This document shows positions 1-5,249 of a DNA stretch of 5,249 nt, piece by piece. The stretch spans positions 1 to 5,249 of the forward strand of contig CALCHA010000311.1 in NCBI GenBank assembly GCA_937901265.1. Direction: 5' to 3'. Numbering within the stretch: the first letter of the stretch is position 1; every line of letters starts with the position of its first letter. The stretch is from an uncultured Phycisphaerales bacterium. Its GTDB lineage: Bacteria > Planctomycetota > Phycisphaerae > WQYP01. The notes below the pieces were generated by a model. That model worked only from the letters and a program-made list of their open reading frames with translations, did no database searches and was not told the DNA's origin. Position numbers and translations under genes: made by a program.

Positions 1-1347
1 ATTCTCGCCCACGAGACCGGACACATCGCCAACGACGACATCGCCCGGCTGAGCGGTCTTCTCGAGGGCCGTCGTGATGCGATCGAGCGACTGTTTCTGA
101 TACGCCATGCGATCGGCGAGGTCCTTGAGCTGCGGCCCGCCCCAGAGCAGCTGGACGAAGACCAGCGCCGCCCCGACGGCCATGGCCCCGGCGAACCCCG
201 CCCGGCTGGTGACTTCTTTCACCACCCACACCGTCCCGAGCACGAAGAGGCCGAAGGTCGGCAGGAGAAATCGCATGGTGCTCTGCGAGTTGCCCTGCGG
301 GGCCCAGTAGTACGCCATGTAGAGCAGGACCATGAGAGTCACCATGAGGGCCAGCATCATGCCCATGGCGCGGCGTCCGGCGGCGAAGATCATGGCCACG
401 ATGCCCGCGAGGCCGACGCCAAAGAGCAGGCCGAGGCCGCCGCTGTTGATCTGCCAGATGTAATCGAAGGCGTGGTCTTGGAAGTAGGCCCAGGAGAAGC
501 CGGTTTGTTCGTTGGTCAGGGAGTATCCGGTGCGCCAGAAAGCACCGAAGAGGGCCTGGTTGCGGATCAGCAGGCAGCCGATGGGAATCGCCGCACCGAC
601 GCCCGCAGCGACCAGGTGCACCCACGCTTTGCCGAACGCCGGGCGTTTGCCGCGCAGCGTCACGAGCATGAAGGCGATCACGCCCAGGCCCATGATCGCA
701 TCCGCGTAGCGCACGGTGGGAATGCACCCAAGCACCAGGCCGGCGAGCAGCGCGACCCACCACCACCCGGTGTCGGCCCACGTCGCGAGCAGATAGATTC
801 CCCACAGCAAGAGGCAGAGCACCCCCATGTGCGACCCGCCGCCCAGAGCGTGATGAAAAAACGTGGGGTTGAAGGCCAGCAGCGCGGCGGCACAGAGTCC
901 CCAGCCCTCCCCGACGATGCGCCGACCGGCGAGGAAGATACCGACCAGCGCCAGCAGGGAGAGCAGCGGGTTGAGCCAGAGCGTGGCGCGCCAGCCGCTG
1001 AGATGGTCGAGGAGCGCGATGGCGACGGCGAGGCCGGGCGGATAGCGGCTGATGAATTTGCCGTCAGGGGCCAGCAGCCAGTGCGCCCCGATGTATTGCG
1101 CATCGGAGCCGGGCAGGAACCAGGTGCGGCCGGTTTGGGCGAGGAGCGTTCCCTGGGCGAAATAGCCGTTGTCATCGGGCTCGGAGATCGCCGCGCCCAT
1201 GTACCGGGTGAGGATGAACCAGTAGATCAGCAGCAGCAGCAGGAGCCCCGCCCAGGCCGCCAGCCCGGCCCACCAGCCGCGTCGCCGCACGACGACGGGC
1301 TTGCCCTTGCCCTCCCCCATCGGCACCGCCTCATACACCACGGTCAT
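1..1347 (-). CDS. Multi-pass membrane glycosyltransferase-like protein, GT39/PMT_2 type (partial, C-terminus beyond left edge)
   Basis: The minus frame is open from the ATG at 1347 to the window edge, giving 449 residues without a stop, so the 3' end is missing. The start is supported by GGAG (1357-1360) 9 bases upstream. A short basic N-terminus (RRR at 21-23) precedes a first membrane segment at about 27-47. Next comes an extracytoplasmic loop with the acidic cluster EPDDN at 56-60, then RYPPG at 101-105. Roughly ten further hydrophobic segments follow to about residue 402, including GLVLG...VRYAD near 203-216 and RFLLP at 359-363. The visible end (about 403-449) is hydrophilic and may begin a soluble domain. 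An acidic first loop, a YPPG motif and this topology are typical of GT-C enzymes of the PMT/ArnT type, which transfer sugars from polyprenyl-phosphate donors outside the cytoplasmic membrane. Donor and acceptor cannot be predicted. The gene lies 154 bases downstream of the A-T-TE synthetase on the same strand. The family call is from motifs and topology only; an uncharacterised membrane protein of the same fold is the alternative. Confidence 0.8.
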   Translation of the reverse strand, partial: MTVVYEAVPMGEGKGKPVVVRRRGWWAGLAAWAGLLLLLLIYWFILTRYMGAAISEPDDNGYFAQGTLLAQTGRTWFLPGSDAQYIGAHWLLAPDGKFISRYPPGLAVAIALLDHLSGWRATLWLNPLLSLLALVGIFLAGRRIVGEGWGLCAAALLAFNPTFFHHALGGGSHMGVLCLLLWGIYLLATWADTGWWWVALLAGLVLGCIPTVRYADAIMGLGVIAFMLVTLRGKRPAFGKAWVHLVAAGVGAAIPIGCLLIRNQALFGAFWRTGYSLTNEQTGFSWAYFQDHAFDYIWQINSGGLGLLFGVGLAGIVAMIFAAGRRAMGMMLALMVTLMVLLYMAYYWAPQGNSQSTMRFLLPTFGLFVLGTVWVVKEVTSRAGFAGAMAVGAALVFVQLLWGGPQLKDLADRMAYQKQSLDRITTALEKTAQPGDVVVGDVSGLVGEN

Positions 1348-1501
1348 AGGCTTTCGCTCCAATAACCCCCACCCGTAACACCCGCCACGGCCCCCAACGT
1401 TACACGCCGAGCACCCAAAAGCCCACCGCGGCGGCGGGGCGGATCCCCCGAGCTCGCACGTGACCGGCCGCCGGGATTGTCCATTGTTGATTATTCATTA
1501 T
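1348..1501. other. Intergenic region between the synthetase and the membrane protein gene
   Basis: This 154-base gap has no credible gene. Most of it is very GC-rich. The end next to the synthetase stop codon is sharply AT-rich and carries a short tandem repeat. I found no convincing intrinsic terminator and no clear -35/-10 pair, so read-through from the synthetase into the membrane protein gene is possible but not shown. Confidence 0.5.
1357..1360 (-). promoter_or_regulatory. Ribosome binding site of the membrane glycosyltransferase-like gene
   Basis: On the minus strand GGAG stands 9 bases before the ATG at 1347. It favours that start over the next in-frame ATG, nine codons downstream at 1318-1320. 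Confidence 0.6.
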
Positions 1502-1506
1502 TCATT
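1490..1506. repeat. Short AT-rich tandem repeat (ATTATTC x2 plus partial copy)
   Basis: Two perfect copies of the 7-base unit ATTATTC are followed by ATT. The repeat overlaps the TGA stop of the synthetase (1502-1504) and lies in a longer AT-rich patch from about 1478, which stands out against the GC-rich surroundings. Its function is unknown. It may be a slippage product or part of an interspersed repeat; one copy in one window cannot decide. Confidence 0.55.
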
Positions 1507-4159
1507 GGAGGGAAGGACGTGACAACAGCGGTCGTATTAACGCGCTCAGTTCCGCGATGTACCGGCTTTCCAGCATGTGGTCATGGTCGCCGCCGCTTTC
1601 CGCGATGTCGAGTTGCGGTGCCCACCGGCCCCAGCCTTGGGTGATGTCGGGCTCGCAGGCGGCGAACCACGCGGGCTGCTCCCGCGCTCGTATCAGTGTC
1701 ACCGGGCCCTCAAAAACCTGCGGCACCCATGCGCGGACCAGGGCCATGGCCTTCTCGCTCACCCCCACGCGGCCTTCGAGCCCTTGCGCGGCGACCTCCG
1801 CCTTCCATCGCGGCCGCCCCAACCGGGCCTTCGTCCGCTCCGCCACGTGGGCCCACCCGCGTTGGCGCACCTGCCCCAGCTGATAGGCCATGCGTTTCAA
1901 GAAGCTGCGCCGCCGCGGATAGCCCGGTCCGCGCGTGTCGAAGAGGATAACGTGCCCCACAGCTTGGCCCGCCGCGGCCAACTGCCGCGCCATTTCAAAG
2001 GCGACGTAGCCACCGAAGGAATACCCCGCCAGGAAGTAGGGACCGGCCGGGCGAAGCTCGCGAACTTGGCGCAGATAACCGGCCGCCAGTGCTTCCAGCG
2101 AGCGCGGCATTTCGCGTGCATCGTCATACACGCCGGGCAAGGTCAGCGCATAGACGGGCTGGTCGTCGCCAAGCGCGCGGGAGAGGGGGAAGAAGTTGAA
2201 TGAATGGCCGAATTTTCCCGGCAGGCAGAAGAGCGCGGGAAGCTGGCCACGCGGCTGAATCGCCGCCACGTCGGCATTGGGCGCCGTCACCGCGACGCCG
2301 CGCAGGGCCGCGGCCAACGCCCGGATCGAGGGCAGCGCGAGCAGCATCGCCACCGGCAGATCGCGACCAAAATAATGAGCGGCTTCAGCAAGCATCGCGA
2401 CGGCCTGCATGGAATCGCCCCCCAAATCCCGCATGAAATGGGCCTCGACACTGAGGGGGCCGGGCCGCGACAGAACATGCCCCCATATCGCCGCCAGGGC
2501 CTCTTCGGCCGCATCCGACGGTGCCACGCAGGCCGCCGCGACTTGTGGCGGCGATGGGGTCGCGGCGGTGAGACCCAGCTTTTCGGCCAGGCCGAGCCGC
2601 CGGACTTTCCCGGTGGGGCCGACGGGAAGTTTTTTCACCACCAGCACGCGTTCGGGCACTTTTTCCATGCCGAGATCCTGCGCCACGAACTGCCGCAGGT
2701 CCGCTTCGCTCGCGGCCAGGCCGCTGCGTAAGACGACGGCGGCACCGACGGTCTCGCCAAGCCGCTCATCGGGCAGGGCAAAGACGGCGACCTCCGCCAC
2801 CGCGGAGTGTCTGGCCAGGATGGCCTCCACTTCCAGCGGGGAAATTTTCATGCCGCCGCGGTTGATCAGCTCTTTTTTACGGCCGCGCAGGTAGAGAAAG
2901 CCCTCGCCGTCAAAGGTCCCCACGTCGCCGGTCAGGAGCCAGCCTTCGCGAAAGGCCGCCTCGTTGGCCTGCTCATTGTTCTCATATCCGGCCATGACAG
3001 CGGGGCCGCGCACGGCCAGTTCGCCAGTAACGCCGATTCGCTGGACCCCCAGAAGCATGCGGCCGGAATCGTCGATCACGGCAACTTCGACGCCGCGCGC
3101 CCGACCGACCGATCCGCGGCGGCGCTGATCGGCAGTCACGTCGTTGGTGGTGATCATGGGGCATTCGCTCATGGCGTAGGCCTCGACCAGCGGGGCCTGC
3201 CAGAGGGTTTCGACCGCGTCCCAAAGGGCGGGCGACATGGGCGCGGAGGCGGTGCGCAGGAAGCGAATCCGCGCGTCACGGGCGGTTTGCTGCGCCTCTT
3301 CATTTCCGGCAGCGCTGTGCAGGATCGCGTGATGGATCGCCGGCGTGCCGGTGAGCCATGTCGGGGCGAAACGCTTTGTCCAATGCCACAAGTCGCTGGG
3401 CAGCAAGCCCGGACAGGCCACCACCTCGGCCCCGGCCATGAGCGAATAGAGCACGGTCGTCATCCCCATGACGCTGGCCGGCGGCGAGAAATGGAGGCAG
3501 CAATCGCGTGGGGTCAGGCCCAGCGCCTCCACGTTGACGGCAATCGCATGGAGGAAATTCGCCATGCCCATCGGCACGACCTTGGGGATGCCGGTGGTGC
3601 CGGAGGTCAGCAGGACGTAGGCGAGCGCATCGCCGGCGCGACCTGCGCCCTTCGCCGGTTGGTCGCAGGTCACGGTCAACGCCCCGGCCGTGGCATCCGC
3701 AGCCGCCACCTCGATGATCGCCAGGCCAAGCTCCGCGGCAGCGATCCGCCCGGCGGAGGAGATACCTTTCTCCACGATCACCCATCGGGCTCGGGTGGCC
3801 AGGAGCGCCCGCCGGACCTCGCCGGCGGCATAGCGCGGGTTGAGCGGGGCGTAGGTGCCCGCCCCCATAACGCCCAGCATCACGCCCACAGCTGTCGGCC
3901 CGGCGGGCAAAAAGGTCGCCACGCGGTCTCCGGGGGTCACGCCCCATTGTTCAAAGCGCTGGCGGAGGGGGGCGAATCGCTGGGCCAGCTCGCGGAAGCT
4001 CATCGCTGCGTCGGCTCCCACCCCGCGAAGCGCGGCCCTGGCTCCCCAGCGGGCGGCGGCCTGCGTGAGGAGGTCCGCGACGCGGTCAATGGGCGGCAGG
4101 GGCGCGTCCGGCGGCTGGGGTGCGTGCTCAGCCCCCCCGCTCGACGTCCAGCCACTCAT
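1502..4159 (-). CDS. NRPS-like synthetase with adenylation, carrier and thioesterase domains (A-T-TE)
   Basis: This complete 885-residue protein activates a carboxylic acid with ATP, loads it on a phosphopantetheine arm and releases it through a thioesterase. The adenylation domain (about 25-530) has TSGTTGIPK at 185-193, YAMSE at 328-332, TGD at 410-412, GRKKELINRGGMKISPLEVE at 426-445 and PTGKVRR with the catalytic Lys518. The carrier domain (about 548-620) has LGGDS, with Ser583 as the phosphopantetheine site. The thioesterase (about 638-880) has GYSFGG with nucleophile Ser714, probable acid Asp741, and His859 in GGDHDHML. A basic, helix-like stretch at about 748-790 probably forms its lid. 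No condensation, ketosynthase or reductase domain is present. The FDxS-type aspartate that binds the amino group of amino acids is not seen; the region reads HFSPPASVMGM (223-233). The substrate is therefore more likely an aryl, keto or aliphatic acid (inference). The stretch PTWLTGTPAIHHAIL (266-280) recalls oxalyl-CoA synthetase-like enzymes. Known A-T-TE enzymes include fungal aryl-quinone synthetases and bacterial RalA of ralfuranone synthesis. The ATG at 4159 is chosen for its ribosome binding site; an in-frame ATG at 4369 would add 70 residues without domain character. A phosphopantetheinyl transferase must act in trans. Confidence 0.93.
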   Translation of the reverse strand: MSGWTSSGGAEHAPQPPDAPLPPIDRVADLLTQAAARWGARAALRGVGADAAMSFRELAQRFAPLRQRFEQWGVTPGDRVATFLPAGPTAVGVMLGVMGAGTYAPLNPRYAAGEVRRALLATRARWVIVEKGISSAGRIAAAELGLAIIEVAAADATAGALTVTCDQPAKGAGRAGDALAYVLLTSGTTGIPKVVPMGMANFLHAIAVNVEALGLTPRDCCLHFSPPASVMGMTTVLYSLMAGAEVVACPGLLPSDLWHWTKRFAPTWLTGTPAIHHAILHSAAGNEEAQQTARDARIRFLRTASAPMSPALWDAVETLWQAPLVEAYAMSECPMITTNDVTADQRRRGSVGRARGVEVAVIDDSGRMLLGVQRIGVTGELAVRGPAVMAGYENNEQANEAAFREGWLLTGDVGTFDGEGFLYLRGRKKELINRGGMKISPLEVEAILARHSAVAEVAVFALPDERLGETVGAAVVLRSGLAASEADLRQFVAQDLGMEKVPERVLVVKKLPVGPTGKVRRLGLAEKLGLTAATPSPPQVAAACVAPSDAAEEALAAIWGHVLSRPGPLSVEAHFMRDLGGDSMQAVAMLAEAAHYFGRDLPVAMLLALPSIRALAAALRGVAVTAPNADVAAIQPRGQLPALFCLPGKFGHSFNFFPLSRALGDDQPVYALTLPGVYDDAREMPRSLEALAAGYLRQVRELRPAGPYFLAGYSFGGYVAFEMARQLAAAGQAVGHVILFDTRGPGYPRRRSFLKRMAYQLGQVRQRGWAHVAERTKARLGRPRWKAEVAAQGLEGRVGVSEKAMALVRAWVPQVFEGPVTLIRAREQPAWFAACEPDITQGWGRWAPQLDIAESGGDHDHMLESRYIAELSALIRPLLSRPSLQ

Positions 4160-4163
4160 GGAG

Positions 4164-4169
4164 CACCTC
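4164..4169 (-). promoter_or_regulatory. Ribosome binding site of the A-T-TE synthetase
   Basis: GAGGTG on the minus strand lies 4 bases before the ATG at 4159, or 6 bases if counted from GAGG. It sets the start at 4159 rather than at the upstream in-frame ATG at 4369. Confidence 0.65.
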
Positions 4170-4399
4170 TCACCAAAACGCCCTGATGCGGGCGATCGCC
4201 CCGATGCGCCGATGTCCGCACAGTGCCGTTTTCTGATTTTCGGAACTTCGCCACGATCACCGCCAGAGAAAGCCGCCGGCCGGGGGATTATCGCAGCGCG
4301 TTGGACGCGGCGGGAGTGGTGGGATGTGGAAAGTGGGAGTGATGCCTCACGCTTTCGCCAGATTCTCAAGGGCCTTGCTCTGCGGCGCGAACATGGAGC

Positions 4400-4434
4400 A
4401 AAAATGACCGAAGCCCGGATCGGGAGATCCGGGC
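4400..4434 (-). terminator. Probable intrinsic terminator of groEL
   Basis: A perfect 9-bp inverted repeat (GCCCGGATC at 4413-4421 and GATCCGGGC at 4426-4434) encloses a 4-base loop. In the minus direction it is followed by TT, six mixed bases and a run of five T (4400-4404). It sits 31 bases after the groEL stop codon. The T run is offset from the stem, so this is not a textbook terminator, but strand and position fit. No T run follows on the plus strand. Confidence 0.65.
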
Positions 4435-4465
4435 CTCGGGAGGATTCAGGGGGGATTCGGGGCGA

Positions 4466-5249
4466 TCAATAGTCGTCGTGACCGTGATCGTCGCCGCCCT
4501 TTTTGGCTTCTTTCTTGGGCAGCTCGCTGATGACCGCGTCGGTGCTCAGGAGCAGGCTGGCGATGGAGGCGGCATTGGAGAGGGCGGTGCGTTCCACCTT
4601 GGTGGGGACGATGACGCCCATCTTGATCAGGTCGCCATACTCGTGGGTGAGGGCGTTGTAGCCGAAGTTCTGTTCCTTCGATTCCATGATCTTCTGGGCG
4701 ACGATGGAGCCGTCAACGCCGGCGTTCTCGCTGATCTGCTTGATGGGGGCGGAAAGGGCACGTTTGATGATGTCGGCCCCGATGCGTTCATCGCCATCGA
4801 GTTTGAGCTTGTCGATGGCGGGGATGGCGCGGAGAACCGAGACGCCGCCGCCGGGGAGGATGCCTTCTTCCACGGCTGCGCGGCAGGCGTGGAGGGCGTC
4901 TTCGACGCGGGCCTTCTTCTCTTTCATGGCCGCTTCGGTGGGAGCGCCGACCTTGATCACCGCAACGCCGCCCGCGAGCTTGGCGAGACGTTCCTGCAGC
5001 TTTTCCTTGTCGTAGTCGCTGGTGGTACGGTCGATCTCGTTCTTGATCTGCTCGATGCGGCCCTTGATTTTGTCCTGCTTGCCGGCGCCCTCGATGATGG
5101 TGGTGGTTTCCTTCTCGATATGGATTTTCTTGGCCCGGCCAAGGTCCTTGATGTCGAGGGTTTCGAGGTTGATGCCGAGTTCTTTGAAGATCGGCTGGCC
5201 GCCGGTGACGATGGCGATGTCTTCCAGCATGGCCTTGCGGCGATCACCG
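4466..5249 (-). CDS. groEL: Chaperonin GroEL (Hsp60), C-terminal half (5' end beyond right edge)
   Basis: The visible 260 residues match the GroEL region from about residue 280 to the C-terminus, starting with [17 protein letters not shown]. GroEL forms a cytosolic double-ring ATPase that, with GroES, encloses and refolds proteins. The segment covers the end of the apical domain, the second intermediate part and the C-terminal equatorial domain. Conserved stretches include [34 protein letters not shown], and [21 protein letters not shown], whose Asp (codon 4898-4900) corresponds to Asp398, needed for ATP hydrolysis in E. coli GroEL; GILPGGG follows. The frame is open to the window edge, so the ATG at 5230 is internal methionine, not the start. 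The tail is unusual: after [12 protein letters not shown] it ends DDHGHDDY, with no GGM repeats. The identity is certain. Whether this is the main GroEL or a paralogue cannot be told from this half, and groES is not in the window. Confidence 0.97.
   Translation of the reverse strand, partial: GDRRKAMLEDIAIVTGGQPIFKELGINLETLDIKDLGRAKKIHIEKETTTIIEGAGKQDKIKGRIEQIKNEIDRTTSDYDKEKLQERLAKLAGGVAVIKVGAPTEAAMKEKKARVEDALHACRAAVEEGILPGGGVSVLRAIPAIDKLKLDGDERIGADIIKRALSAPIKQISENAGVDGSIVAQKIMESKEQNFGYNALTHEYGDLIKMGVIVPTKVERTALSNAASIASLLLSTDAVISELPKKEAKKGGDDHGHDDY

Larger units (their letters stand above)
4160..4465. other. Intergenic region between groEL and the A-T-TE synthetase
   Basis: This 306-base stretch contains the groEL terminator hairpin at its groEL end and the synthetase ribosome binding site at its other end. 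The space between is large enough for a promoter and 5' leader of the synthetase. A GATAAT hexamer reads on the minus strand at 4287-4292 and could be a -10 element, but I see no good -35 partner. The synthetase reading frame happens to stay open back to 4369, but that part shows no domain signature and is basic and low in conservation-type motifs. Confidence 0.5.

Noticed and set aside
678..1175. 165-codon minus-strand frame starting at 1175
   Set aside because: It is in a different frame from the membrane protein that spans the same bases, and its Ser/Arg/Pro-rich translation has no transmembrane or domain pattern.
472..1365. 297-codon plus-strand reading frame opposite the membrane protein gene
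   Set aside because: Its translation is low-complexity (Gln, Glu, Arg, Pro) and the opposite strand encodes a protein with regular transmembrane segments and a ribosome binding site.
1457..1462. CACGTG palindrome in the 154-base gap
   Set aside because: A 6-base palindrome in GC-rich DNA is common by chance and has no flanking symmetry to suggest an operator.
1577..2203. Plus-strand reading frames opposite the thioesterase and carrier domains
   Set aside because: They have no domain content, overlap each other in several frames and lie antisense to a gene with intact catalytic motifs.
2807..4186. 459-codon plus-strand reading frame opposite the synthetase
   Set aside because: It lies antisense to a gene with clear adenylation motifs. 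Its translation is rich in Gly, His, Arg and Pro with no domain signature, as expected of a GC-rich shadow frame.
4287..4292. GATAAT on the minus strand as a -10 promoter element for the synthetase
   Set aside because: No acceptable -35 hexamer lies 16-18 bases upstream, and a single hexamer match is expected by chance, so it is only mentioned in the intergenic entry.

Overview
The window is GC-rich bacterial chromosomal DNA with three protein-coding genes, all on the minus strand. Reading in the direction of transcription (right to left) these are: the C-terminal half of a GroEL chaperonin, a complete 885-residue adenylation-carrier-thioesterase enzyme, and the N-terminal 449 residues of a multi-pass membrane protein of the GT39/PMT-like glycosyltransferase type. 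Both end genes are cut by the window edges. I see no tRNA, rRNA, CRISPR array, insertion sequence or integration scar.

Right part (4466-5249): GroEL is well conserved, with the ATP-hydrolysis aspartate in place. Its C-terminus lacks the usual GGM tail and has a short Lys-rich stretch followed by an Asp/His-rich end. A perfect 9-bp hairpin with an offset T run lies just downstream and probably ends groEL transcription. This separates the housekeeping gene from what follows.

Middle part (1502-4159): this is the most interesting gene. It encodes a one-module NRPS-like synthetase with domain order A-T-TE and no condensation, ketosynthase or reductase domain. All catalytic residues I looked for are present. 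The adenylation domain lacks the usual amino-acid-anchoring aspartate motif and looks more like acyl-CoA or oxalyl-CoA synthetases, so its substrate is probably a carboxylic acid rather than an alpha-amino acid. The thioesterase would release, transfer or dimerise the carrier-bound acyl group. The product cannot be read from sequence.

Left part (1-1347): after a 154-base gap holding a small AT-rich tandem repeat comes the membrane glycosyltransferase-like gene. It has its own ribosome binding site, a first extracytoplasmic loop with acidic residues, and many transmembrane segments. It could be co-transcribed with the synthetase, but nothing in the sequence proves a functional link.

The organism cannot be identified with certainty. 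High GC, a GroEL without GGM repeats and a stand-alone A-T-TE gene would fit an environmental lineage such as Planctomycetota, but this is a low-confidence guess.
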